NCBI GenBank assembly: GCA_017406775.1
Contig: JAFQXV010000012.1
Span: 1 to 47,641 of the forward strand
DNA length: 47,641 bases
Reading direction: 5' to 3'
DNA from: Candidatus Saccharimonadota bacterium
Lineage (GTDB): Bacteria; Patescibacteriota; Saccharimonadia; Saccharimonadales; Saccharimonadaceae
The notes under the pieces are model-generated. The model searched no databases. It was not told the DNA's origin and saw nothing but the letters and a program-made list of their open reading frames with translations. Made by a program: the position numbers and the translations under genes. Shown here one piece after another: positions 40,118 through 47,641 of the stretch; within the stretch, counting starts at the first letter, position 1; each line of letters opens with the position of its first letter.

Positions 40118-41758
40118 TTATTTTACATTTTTAAAGAGAATCTTTTTAAAGTAACTCAAAATTGGCCCAGCTTCTTTTAGATTCAAAAAATAACTGGCGA
40201 TAACGTATGAACAGGCTGAGACGATCGTAATTAACAAGAATTTAGGAATTGTGATCACGAGAGAATTATCTGTGGCCATAAGTGGTACAAATTTTGTCAT
40301 GGAAAACGCTACACAGCCAGTAATTAAAGTGGCAAATAGCATCCTAACAAAAGCTCGCCAGAACGATTTGTCCATTAATTCGCCACCCGAGCGTTTTTGT
40401 AAGATATAAAGTAAAATTATTATTTCTACTAGCGCACCAATGGATTGTGCCCAGCCAAGTCCATCTACGCCCCAGCCCAAAACATAAAACAAAACAGATA
40501 ATACGATAGTTAGCCCAATCGCAAAAATCGATACGATAAAAGGTGTTTTAGTGTCTTGATAAGCGTAAAATCCTCTTGAGGCGATGTGAAAAACTGACCT
40601 TGCAAAAATCGCTACACAAAGTGTCCCTAAAATTGATGCAATTGTACCATTGCTAGCGTTATTCCCAATGTTAGAAATAAAACTAGTTACGTAACCTCTG
40701 CCAAAAAACGCAATAATCGCTACTGGTAGAGAAATCCAAATAATCATACGCAAAGCCGTAGTAAAGGTCTTATAAAACTCTTTCTTATCACCGCTGCCTA
40801 ACTGTTCGGTAAGTTTAGGAAAGAAAGCCGTAGAAATCGCCACGCCGATTAAATTTACCGGCATTTGATGTAGTGATGATGCTTGGTTGAAGGAGCGTAC
40901 CGCACCAGCTCCCATTCTAGAAGAAAGGTTAGTATTGATGATCCCATTGACGTAATCAATTCCCTGGTCTAGCGAGCGCGCCGGCAATAATCTAAAAATC
41001 GAACGAAATCCTTGGTTCCGCCAATATATTTTAAATTCGTAGTCCATACCTAGTCCAAACAAACCAATCAAAGAGACAATTAGCTGCATAATAGCGCCTA
41101 AAATTACGCCCAGCGCTACGCCCATAATTCCACCTTCAAATAGTTGCACACCAAACAAATTGATTCCGTTAGTAAACCACGTAATCCCGATGATGATTCC
41201 TATATTATATATAGCGGGCGCAAAAGAATAAAATATAAAACGCCCCACCGCTTGCTGAATAGAAGTTAAAACCGTTGCAATGGAGAATAAGAACGGATTA
41301 ATAGCAATTACCCTAGTCATATTTATGGCTAGAATCATCCCGGATTCATCTAGTCCAGGGCTAACTACGTAACGGATTAAGGGGTCCGCAAAAATCATTA
41401 TTACAACGCTAGTAATCAACGTGAGAATTGCCAATAAATTTAATAGACTAGAAGATAATTCCCAGGCGGATTTTTTGTTACCAGATATCAAGCGCTGATT
41501 AAAAACTGGAATAAAAGAAACTGATAATGCTCCAGACGTTAAAATAAAGAACATAAAGTCGGGAATAGTGAAAGCTGCAGTGTACGCATCAATTCCAGTA
41601 GGGTAGGTTCCAAGGTAGTACGAATTTAACAAACGATCTCTAAATAAGCCCAGAAGTGCAGAGATCAGAGTGGAGCTAGCTAGTACAATGGCAGCAGATT
41701 TAACGGACAACTTCATGTTGGCCAGTTGCACCACTGATTTAAATCTAAAACGTCGCAT
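40118..41758 (-). CDS. murJ: Lipid II flippase MurJ
   Basis: 546 residues, ~14 membrane helices of the MviN/MurJ family (MOP superfamily), which flips lipid II outward. The opening SALLGLFRDRLLNSYYLG, DAYTAAFTIPDFMFFILTSGALSVSFIPVF and the loop FNQASSLHQMPVNLIGVAISTAFFP are diagnostic. The start at 41758 follows TGCTACAAT by nine bases; an internal ATG at residue ~16 is possible. Divergent from the PBP gene, 85 bp apart, and in a peptidoglycan context. Confidence 0.93.
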   Translation of the reverse strand: MRRFRFKSVVQLANMKLSVKSAAIVLASSTLISALLGLFRDRLLNSYYLGTYPTGIDAYTAAFTIPDFMFFILTSGALSVSFIPVFNQRLISGNKKSAWELSSSLLNLLAILTLITSVVIMIFADPLIRYVVSPGLDESGMILAINMTRVIAINPFLFSIATVLTSIQQAVGRFIFYSFAPAIYNIGIIIGITWFTNGINLFGVQLFEGGIMGVALGVILGAIMQLIVSLIGLFGLGMDYEFKIYWRNQGFRSIFRLLPARSLDQGIDYVNGIINTNLSSRMGAGAVRSFNQASSLHQMPVNLIGVAISTAFFPKLTEQLGSGDKKEFYKTFTTALRMIIWISLPVAIIAFFGRGYVTSFISNIGNNASNGTIASILGTLCVAIFARSVFHIASRGFYAYQDTKTPFIVSIFAIGLTIVLSVLFYVLGWGVDGLGWAQSIGALVEIIILLYILQKRSGGELMDKSFWRAFVRMLFATLITGCVAFSMTKFVPLMATDNSLVITIPKFLLITIVSACSYVIASYFLNLKEAGPILSYFKKILFKNVK

Positions 41759-41767
41759 ATATTAATA

Positions 41768-41776
41768 ATTGTAGCA
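41768..41776 (-). promoter_or_regulatory. Extended -10 promoter of murJ
   Basis: TGCTACAAT on the minus strand, nine bases before the ATG. Confidence 0.5.
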
Positions 41777-41828
41777 CATTTAAACTTTACACAAAAAAGT
41801 ATAAATATTTTTATTTCCAAAACATTAA

Positions 41829-41837
41829 TGCTATAAT
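41829..41837 (+). promoter_or_regulatory. Extended -10 promoter of PBP gene
   Basis: TGCTATAAT six bases before the ATG; no Shine-Dalgarno. Confidence 0.6.
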
Positions 41838-41843
41838 AAATAC

Positions 41844-44552
41844 ATGATTAAAAAGAAGTCTGAGGTTATTTTGCCGTCAAAAAGACTAAAGGCAAAAAAC
41901 TCCTCAAAGAAAACTGCGAAGAAAAATATGAATCTTTACTCGAGTTTGGCCTATAACCATCGAGAAAGAAAGGAAGCTAACTCTAGGAAGCGAGCCGAAG
42001 AGTTGGCCAAATTACCTAAAGAGCCAGTTAAGCGATTTTTTGCGAGACTCCACCCAAAGCGTGTCTTTAAGTGGTGGTTTTCCTGGCGTGGTCAAAAAGC
42101 AATTCTTAAGTTTTTTGCTGCCTGTATTTTGATTTTTATTATCTTTGTGGGTGGCCTGTTCTTGTATTATAAAAAAGACCTTGACGAGATTAGACTTGAT
42201 GAAATGACGATTTCAGAAACAGTTAATACCTATCTAGATCGTAACGGTGTGGTGCTTTGGAAGGATACCGGCACGGAAGATTACCGCCTGGTGGTTAAAG
42301 ATGATGAAATCGCCGATTATATGCGCCAAGCCACTATCGCCATCGAAGATAAAAATTTCTATAACCATATGGGTGTAGATTTTGGAGCCCTGGTTAGGGC
42401 TACCTTGTCAACCGTTACTGGGCACGGAGTGCAGGGCGGCTCCACGTTAACTCAGCAACTGATTAAACAGGTTTATTTTTCCGATGAGGCAGCTAGCGAA
42501 AACCGTGGTGGCCTAACTCGTAAAGTTAAAGAGCTGATCTTGGCTATTGAGCTTGAACGTATGTATTCAAAAGATCAAATCTTAACTATGTACTTAAATC
42601 AATCACCATATGGCGGTCGTCGTAATGGCGTGGAGTCCGCGGCTCAAACTTATTTTGGTAAATCCGCCAAAGATCTCAATTTGGCCGAGTCTGCCCTTTT
42701 GGCTGCTATTCCAAATAATCCAGGCGTATTAAACCCATATAATATATATGGTAACGAAATGCTGATAGAACGTCAGCATAAAGTTCTAGATGATATGGTT
42801 TCTATGGGATACATCACAGAGCAAGAGGCCACCGAGGCTAAAGAAGTGGCTATTCTAGATACGATTCGTCCAGAATCTAGCCAATATTCAGACATGCTTG
42901 CACCGCATTTTGTACTGGAGGTTCGTTCTCAGCTGGAAGAAAAATACGGTATCCAAACCATGCGTGCCGGTGGTTGGACTATTAAAACTACCCTAGACTA
43001 CCGCGCGCAAAAAATCGCCGAAGATGCGGTCGCTGTAGGCGCTGGCCATACTTATAAAAACCGTAGCGATGATATCGCGCTAGTTTCTATCGACGTAGAA
43101 ACTTCACAAGTTGTTGCGATGGTTGGCTCTATTGATTTTTACAACTCTTCTTACGGTGAGCTAAATGCTACCACGGATTCGTTGATTGAGCCAGGTTCCT
43201 CCATTAAGCCAATCCTAGATTATGCGCCTTTATTCATGCAGCGCGAAGGTATTAATTATGGCCCAGGCTCCGTGCTAAAAGATGAAAACATTGACCGAAT
43301 TTACTGTGCCGGCGCTCCGCGTGGATGTACTATGACAAACGCCACTAATACCTACTACGGCAATGTTACAATTCGTTTTTCGCTTGGTCACTCGCTTAAC
43401 ATTGCTGCGGTTAAGGCGTTATATATCAATGGCATCGATAATTCTCTAGAAGTAGCACATGCCCTCGGCGACAAAACCTACTGCGACGGGCGTGAAGGTT
43501 ATGGCCTTTCAATTGCTATTGGTTCTGGCTGTAATGTTCGTATGGTGGAACACGCCAACGCCTATGCTTCCCTGGCTCGTGGCGGTTCCTATAAAGACTT
43601 AGCTTACGTCCTGGAGGTTAAAAATTCCTCAGGAGAAACTATCGAAAGCTGGACTGATTCCGAGGGCGAACGCGTGGTGGATCCACAGGTTGCTTACATG
43701 ATTTCTAGCATCCTCAGCGATCGCTCTGCCCGCTGGTTCAATAATGATGGCTTTGTGGTGCCTGGAGTATGGACTGCTACCAAAACTGGTACCACCACCA
43801 CTGCCAACGCAGCAGTTACCAAGGATTCGCTCATCGAAAGTTATTCCACCGCTCTTTCTACCTTTGTTTGGAACGGTAACCACGATGGCTCTGGCCTGGC
43901 TTCCAACTCTAACGATGTAGTTCGTTATACAGTTGGGCATTACATGGAAAGAGTCCATAAGGAAGTATATGAACCGGATGGTCGCTGGCATTCGGGAGAT
44001 CAACCAGTACGTCCTGCTGGTATCCAAACTCTAACCGTTAACGGTAGATCCGATATCTGGCCAAGCTGGTTTAATGCATCCAAGAATTCTGGTATTGCTA
44101 GGGAAACGCTCACCTTCAACCGTTACAATCATCTTCTTGCCTCGGAATGTACCGATGAATCCTACAAGATTGAGGTTGAAGTAACTAAGACTACCGACCC
44201 AATGACCGGTAATGCGATCTATAGTGTACCAGAACCATACAATCGCGACACTAAAGACACCTGCGATTATGAACCACCTAGGCTGTCGCTTTCTACTAGT
44301 GGAGGCAAAATTATTGCCACCATCCGTAAGGGTACCTATAATGTCAAGGGCTACACGCTTTACGTTAATGGCGTAGAGCAATCCGGCATTTCACTTAGCG
44401 GAGACGGAACCATTAATGGTTATACCTTAAAGGGTACAGAAACTTCTGTTAAATTTGTTATCACTGATGAATCTGGCTACACGGTTTCTAGTGAAATGAC
44501 CTTAACCCCAACTAGTAGCTCCACCAACGTAGATTCTAACGACAAGGAATAA
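41844..44552 (+). CDS. Class A penicillin-binding protein
   Basis: 902 residues. A basic cytosolic tail (~85) and a membrane helix (FFAACILIFIIFVGGLFLYY) are followed by the GT51 glycosyltransferase (ATIAIEDKNFYNHMGVD, catalytic Glu in EDKNF; GGSTLTQQLIKQVYF). The transpeptidase has SxxK in EPGSSIKPI, SxN in GHSLNIAA and KTG in TATKTGTTTTA. A C-terminal ~150-residue extension (after ~730) looks Ig-like. It polymerises and cross-links peptidoglycan outside the membrane. It ends exactly where the convergent PIN-TRAM gene ends. Confidence 0.95.
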   Translation: MIKKKSEVILPSKRLKAKNSSKKTAKKNMNLYSSLAYNHRERKEANSRKRAEELAKLPKEPVKRFFARLHPKRVFKWWFSWRGQKAILKFFAACILIFIIFVGGLFLYYKKDLDEIRLDEMTISETVNTYLDRNGVVLWKDTGTEDYRLVVKDDEIADYMRQATIAIEDKNFYNHMGVDFGALVRATLSTVTGHGVQGGSTLTQQLIKQVYFSDEAASENRGGLTRKVKELILAIELERMYSKDQILTMYLNQSPYGGRRNGVESAAQTYFGKSAKDLNLAESALLAAIPNNPGVLNPYNIYGNEMLIERQHKVLDDMVSMGYITEQEATEAKEVAILDTIRPESSQYSDMLAPHFVLEVRSQLEEKYGIQTMRAGGWTIKTTLDYRAQKIAEDAVAVGAGHTYKNRSDDIALVSIDVETSQVVAMVGSIDFYNSSYGELNATTDSLIEPGSSIKPILDYAPLFMQREGINYGPGSVLKDENIDRIYCAGAPRGCTMTNATNTYYGNVTIRFSLGHSLNIAAVKALYINGIDNSLEVAHALGDKTYCDGREGYGLSIAIGSGCNVRMVEHANAYASLARGGSYKDLAYVLEVKNSSGETIESWTDSEGERVVDPQVAYMISSILSDRSARWFNNDGFVVPGVWTATKTGTTTTANAAVTKDSLIESYSTALSTFVWNGNHDGSGLASNSNDVVRYTVGHYMERVHKEVYEPDGRWHSGDQPVRPAGIQTLTVNGRSDIWPSWFNASKNSGIARETLTFNRYNHLLASECTDESYKIEVEVTKTTDPMTGNAIYSVPEPYNRDTKDTCDYEPPRLSLSTSGGKIIATIRKGTYNVKGYTLYVNGVEQSGISLSGDGTINGYTLKGTETSVKFVITDESGYTVSSEMTLTPTSSSTNVDSNDKE

Positions 44553-45242
44553 CTATTTTCTCCGGCTGGCAATTTTGGCAAAAACCATTTTGCCAGCCGA
44601 AGTTTCATGAAATCTTACAAATTCTACTTCAATAGTCTTGCCGATTTTATTTGCGGCTCGGTCTACTACTACCATGGTGCCATCCGACAAATGCCCCACG
44701 CCCTGTCCGCGGTTGGAGCCTTTATCAGTAATTCTTAATTCGATTTTTTCGCCCGGCAAAAACTCTGTCCTTACCGCTAGTGCCAAGTCGTTAATATTTA
44801 AGACGGCAATTTTTTCCGCCTCGGCAACCTTAATTAAATTATAGTCCAAGGTTAGAATCGTGTCCTTATTCTCTTTGGCGATTTTTAGCAGTTCTTCGTC
44901 TACTTGTTTGTGCCCCTCTCCATCATCTACTATCTCGGTGTTTACTTCAATAATTCTTTCTAGCTCGGATACATTACTGAGCCCAGTCCTGGCACGCGTT
45001 CTTTTTTCGTAATCTTTGCTATCTGCAAGTAGCTGCAGTTCCCTTAAGACACTTTTTAATATCAATAGATCGCCATCGATAAAACCAGTTCTAGCAATAT
45101 TTAAAATTCTCCCATCAATTAGTACCGAGGTGTCTACGTAAATTTTTCGCATCCCAGTATGAGTATTTTGATGTTTTTTAAATACCAAAAACGTTGTTTC
45201 TGACAGCACGATTAAACTAACAATTAACGTAAATAATTCCAT
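44553..45242 (-). CDS. PIN-TRAM domain membrane protein
   Basis: 229 residues: a short N-terminal hydrophobic segment, a PIN nuclease domain (YVDTSVLIDGRI, acidic QVDEELLKIA, TILTLDYNLIKVAE) and a TRAM RNA-binding domain (GEKIELRITDKGSNRGQGVGHLSDGTMVVVD). Compared with YacL-type proteins it has one membrane segment instead of four. Presumed membrane-linked RNase. TGATAAAAT ends eight bases before the ATG. Located just after (downstream in transcription of) the phosphoketolase genes. Confidence 0.85.
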   Translation of the reverse strand: MELFTLIVSLIVLSETTFLVFKKHQNTHTGMRKIYVDTSVLIDGRILNIARTGFIDGDLLILKSVLRELQLLADSKDYEKRTRARTGLSNVSELERIIEVNTEIVDDGEGHKQVDEELLKIAKENKDTILTLDYNLIKVAEAEKIAVLNINDLALAVRTEFLPGEKIELRITDKGSNRGQGVGHLSDGTMVVVDRAANKIGKTIEVEFVRFHETSAGKMVFAKIASRRK

Positions 45243-45248
45243 AATAGA

Positions 45249-46421
45249 TTATTTTATCAAATCCTCACCATATTTAATAGCGTGGAGATGATTATTGGTT
45301 AAAAGTGTAATATATTTTGAGGCTAAATCCTCGCGTTTACAAACTTTTGCAATATCAAGCGCAAGGTCGTAGCGCGATGCCCCGTTCTTTCTTAGCATTT
45401 CAAAAGGCGTAGTGGTGGAACCTTCTTCCACAAATCCATGTACGCGTAGGCGCTTGCGGTCGGTATAATTTTCTAAGATATTTTCCAATGTTTCGGGGTA
45501 ACCGTGGAAATTGGCCAAAATTGGCTTATCAGCAGTAAACAGCTCCATAAATTTATCTTTTGATAGTTTATTATCTGTAGTGCCAATTCCGCGATAGGAT
45601 AAAGCATTGATATAGATAAATCTAATTCTAATTTCTGGCAAATCTTCTTTTAGTATTTTAATAGCTTCAATCATCTCGCTCGCCACGATATCTCCGCAGG
45701 CGGTAAAAATAAAATCTGGTTCTGGTTCGGAAGCAAAATCATAAATCGATGCACCACCATTTTCAAACTCGAATTTAGCGTGGTGGGAATCGATATAACG
45801 GGGACGCTCATTTTTATCAAATGTTGTAAGATTTACAACATTAGTGGAATCAATCATAAAATGATAAGCTTCCTCTGCGGCGACGTCGTCTATTGGAAAA
45901 ATGCAGTTAGCCAGATTTGATGGTATAGATAGTAGCTGAGAAATTAAAGCTGGTGATTGGTGGGTAAAACCGTTATGGTCTTGACGCCAACAGGTAGAAG
46001 TAGAAAGTAAATTAACCGCTGGTATAGGGTTACGCCAAGGCGTGCGTTTGGACTGCTGGATAAATTTCATTTGTTGCAAAAGCTGCGCGGTAATAATTGG
46101 ATAAAAGGCCTCGTAACTTCCCATCATGGCTCTCTCGCCATTCGCTAGGTGCCCAGTCATAACGGAAAACAGCACATTCTCGGAAAGCATTTCTACGATC
46201 CGCCCATTAGGAGATTCCGGTAAATCCCACGGCTCCTCAGCTAGACTTCCCCAAGCTCGCTTTTCTATCTCAAAAACCTGATCAAACTTATTAGAAGTGG
46301 TTTCGTCTGGCGAAAAGAAATAAAAGTGTGGATCGTTCTTAAATTCTTTCGTTAATAATTCACCAATTTTTCTAGCTGGCGAAAATAGTTCTGCCCCTGG
46401 CTCTAGCACTCGTTCTATCAT
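45249..46421 (-). CDS. Phosphoketolase, C-terminal subunit
   Basis: 390 residues covering the pyrimidine-binding and C-terminal domains of xylulose-5-P/fructose-6-P phosphoketolase. Motifs: FFSPDETTSNKF, MTGHLANGERAMMGSYEAF, CWRQDHNGFTHQSP, and the C-terminal VHGFVEEGSTTTPFEMLRKNGASRYDLA. Its ATG overlaps the upstream gene's stop (ATGA) and is preceded by AAAAGGAG, so it is translated as its own polypeptide. It has to pair with the product of the adjacent gene to form the thiamine-diphosphate site. Makes acetyl-phosphate and a sugar phosphate. Confidence 0.88.
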   Translation of the reverse strand: MIERVLEPGAELFSPARKIGELLTKEFKNDPHFYFFSPDETTSNKFDQVFEIEKRAWGSLAEEPWDLPESPNGRIVEMLSENVLFSVMTGHLANGERAMMGSYEAFYPIITAQLLQQMKFIQQSKRTPWRNPIPAVNLLSTSTCWRQDHNGFTHQSPALISQLLSIPSNLANCIFPIDDVAAEEAYHFMIDSTNVVNLTTFDKNERPRYIDSHHAKFEFENGGASIYDFASEPEPDFIFTACGDIVASEMIEAIKILKEDLPEIRIRFIYINALSYRGIGTTDNKLSKDKFMELFTADKPILANFHGYPETLENILENYTDRKRLRVHGFVEEGSTTTPFEMLRKNGASRYDLALDIAKVCKREDLASKYITLLTNNHLHAIKYGEDLIK

Positions 46422-47347
46422 ATTAACACTCCTTTTTCGCGGTCAAATAATTCCTCGACGTGATATGATTTTAGCCAAGCTTCTAACTCCTTTAACTCCC
46501 CCTCATCGGTGCGAGGGTTTTTGAGTGGGATTTGATGTGCATTTTGATGCTCGGTCGGACCACCTTCGCCTTTTTTGCTAGCAAAAATATAAAACGGAGC
46601 AACTACACTCTTATTTAAAGCCTCTTGAAACTCGTTCGCGTCATCATTTATCATTACGGGAGTATATCCAAAACCACGGATTAATTCCAGAAGTTCACGT
46701 TCGGATTTTCTGGCATAAATAGAAGGGGCGGATATTTTATAGCCGTTAAGATGTAGAAACGGCAATACATTGCTATTTTTAGGGCCATCTAAAAGGTTCC
46801 TTAAATTAAGCGAATCAATTGCGGTGGCGGTTTCTAGCTCGCCATCACCAATCAGTACCCCAATAGTTTTTTCTACATGGCCCAAACTCAGTCCGTAAGC
46901 ATTAGCCAGTGCGTAACCAAGCTCTCCTCCCTCGGTAATTACTCCAGGAGTAATTGGACTGGCGTGGCTTGGGAACCCATCCGGCCAAGAAAATCTCCGA
47001 CAAAAATATTCCAGCCCAGCAACATCTACCGTAGCGCGGGAATCTACTTTAAAAAGTTCGCCGTCCAGCCAGAGATTCGCATTTAAAGCCGGAAAGCCAT
47101 GTCCAGGTCCCAGAATAAAAGAAAAATCAGGATCACTACCGTATAGGGCCTTAAGGTTAGCGTAAACAACGTTTATGCCGTGACAGGTCCCCCAGTGACC
47201 TAACAGACGCGGTTTGATATCATCGTATTCTAGTTTACGTTCTAATAAAAAATTATCCTGCAAAAAAAGTTGAGCCACACATAAATAATCGCATAGCCTA
47301 ATACGTTTTTTTATTTTTTCGATTTCTCCAATGCCCACCGCGCTCAT
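46418..47347 (-). CDS. Phosphoketolase, N-terminal (TPP-binding) subunit
   Basis: 309 residues. Contains GHWGTCHG with the substrate/TPP His, GPGHGFPALNANLW, EGGELGYALANAYG, the diphosphate-Mg motif IGDGELETATAID with HLNGYKISAPSIYAR, and ends EGGPTEHQNAHQIPL plus a short linker. Single-chain enzymes are ~790-830 residues; here the two chains total 699. TGGTATATT ends six bases before the ATG, a leaderless arrangement. Operon of two, followed by the PIN-TRAM gene. Confidence 0.88.
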   Translation of the reverse strand: MSAVGIGEIEKIKKRIRLCDYLCVAQLFLQDNFLLERKLEYDDIKPRLLGHWGTCHGINVVYANLKALYGSDPDFSFILGPGHGFPALNANLWLDGELFKVDSRATVDVAGLEYFCRRFSWPDGFPSHASPITPGVITEGGELGYALANAYGLSLGHVEKTIGVLIGDGELETATAIDSLNLRNLLDGPKNSNVLPFLHLNGYKISAPSIYARKSERELLELIRGFGYTPVMINDDANEFQEALNKSVVAPFYIFASKKGEGGPTEHQNAHQIPLKNPRTDEGELKELEAWLKSYHVEELFDREKGVLI

Positions 47348-47385
47348 GCTTATAATATACCATATTAAAGGATAAAAATAAACTC

Positions 47386-47415
47386 TTGACTATGCGACGA
47401 CATAAGCGGTATAAT
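47386..47415 (+). promoter_or_regulatory. Promoter of gene 47434
   Basis: TTGACT, 18-base spacer, TATAAT. AAAGGT serves as Shine-Dalgarno before the ATG. Confidence 0.65.
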
Positions 47416-47433
47416 TATAAACATAAAGGTAAT

Positions 47434-47641
47434 ATGCTAAGAAAGATAAAACAAACTATTATAATTCTAGGAGCAACGGCTGTTTTGCCACTAGTTTCTG
47501 TTCCCCACTCCTCCGCCCTCACCTACCAACAAGATATTCCAGTCTCATTCACCTTTAATTCTTCTATCATTCTTACGCTCTCCTCTGCAGATCTTAGGAT
47601 AAATAATCTAGTTCCTGGCACCGCATCAGATAGTAACATTA
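47434..47641 (+). CDS. Secreted surface protein, N-terminal part
   Basis: 69 residues visible; continues past the window end. Signal peptide TIIILGATAVLPLVSVPHSSA, then LTYQQDIPVSFTFNSSIILTLSS, a beta strand pattern like the start of the beta-sandwich protein at 8432. By analogy with the truncated gene at the window start it may end in a FISUMP or another surface domain, but that part is not visible. Confidence 0.65.
   Translation, partial: MLRKIKQTIIILGATAVLPLVSVPHSSALTYQQDIPVSFTFNSSIILTLSSADLRINNLVPGTASDSNI

Noticed and set aside
45249-47347. Frameshifted phosphoketolase pseudogene
   Set aside because: Both halves keep all motifs, and the second has its own ATG and Shine-Dalgarno in an ATGA overlap, as expected for two real subunits.
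1-47641. DGR template repeat or reverse transcriptase inside the window
   Set aside because: No segment resembling an A-rich version of the end of the 836-985 block was found by eye on either strand, and no RT motif (such as a QG...SP or xxDD core) was seen in any coding region.

Overview
The window looks like a chromosomal segment of a Candidatus Saccharibacteria (TM7, Patescibacteria/CPR)-type genome. This is inferred from compact gene packing, many apparently leaderless genes, the glutamyl-tRNA synthetase plus GatCAB route, a two-gene phosphoketolase, FISUMP-type secreted proteins, a sortase with APxTG substrates, and a standard-length cell-wall gene set (MurJ, PBP1-type, MurF, FemAB-like). 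UGA behaves as a stop (several ATGA overlaps), which argues against the UGA-recoded CPR lineages. The lineage was not confirmed by any search.

Layout. 1-1051: 3' part of a secreted FISUMP-domain gene whose C-terminus looks like a diversity-generating-retroelement variable region. 1113-4995 (minus): pth, a repeat-bearing intergenic stretch, a PIN-PhoH ATPase and der. 5101-6785 (plus): a divergent radical-SAM-like protein and a GrpB-family protein. 6898-6974: tRNA-Glu next to a partial duplicate of its 3' end. 7084-13277: DUF3048 protein, secreted beta-sandwich protein, gltX, and two membrane proteins. 13263-17663: sortase, tRNA-Leu, a coiled-coil membrane protein, metK behind a SAM-class riboswitch, and an HdeD-like protein. 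17739-22863 (minus): one operon, murF - alpha/beta hydrolase - DegT aminotransferase - femX - femX, joined by ATGA overlaps. 22977-24155: mannose-1-phosphate guanylyltransferase.

24197-35904 carries rpsJ, tuf and fusA on the minus strand. They stand in the order expected for a relic str operon, but plus-strand surface genes lie between them: one APNTG protein, two giant APDTG proteins with CnaB and VaFE (ester-bond) repeats, and two paralogous ~60-residue two-helix membrane proteins. 36041-40099: OB-like membrane protein and a gatC-gatA-HEPN-like-gatB operon. 40118-45242: murJ, a class A PBP and a PIN-TRAM protein. 45249-47347: phosphoketolase split over two overlapping genes. 47434-end: the start of another secreted protein.

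Two expression styles are visible. Many housekeeping genes have an extended -10 (TGnTATAAT) only 6-9 nt before the ATG and no Shine-Dalgarno. The surface genes and a few others have TTGACA/TATAAT promoters, untranslated leaders and AGGAGG-like sites. The sortase at 13263-14468 is the obvious candidate to anchor the APxTG proteins, and murF, femX, murJ and the PBP would build the wall they attach to. The strongest points for follow-up are the candidate hypervariable region at 836-985, the compact SAM riboswitch overlapping the metK start codon, the split phosphoketolase, the HEPN-like gene in the gat operon, and the dispersed str genes with their surface-protein islands.
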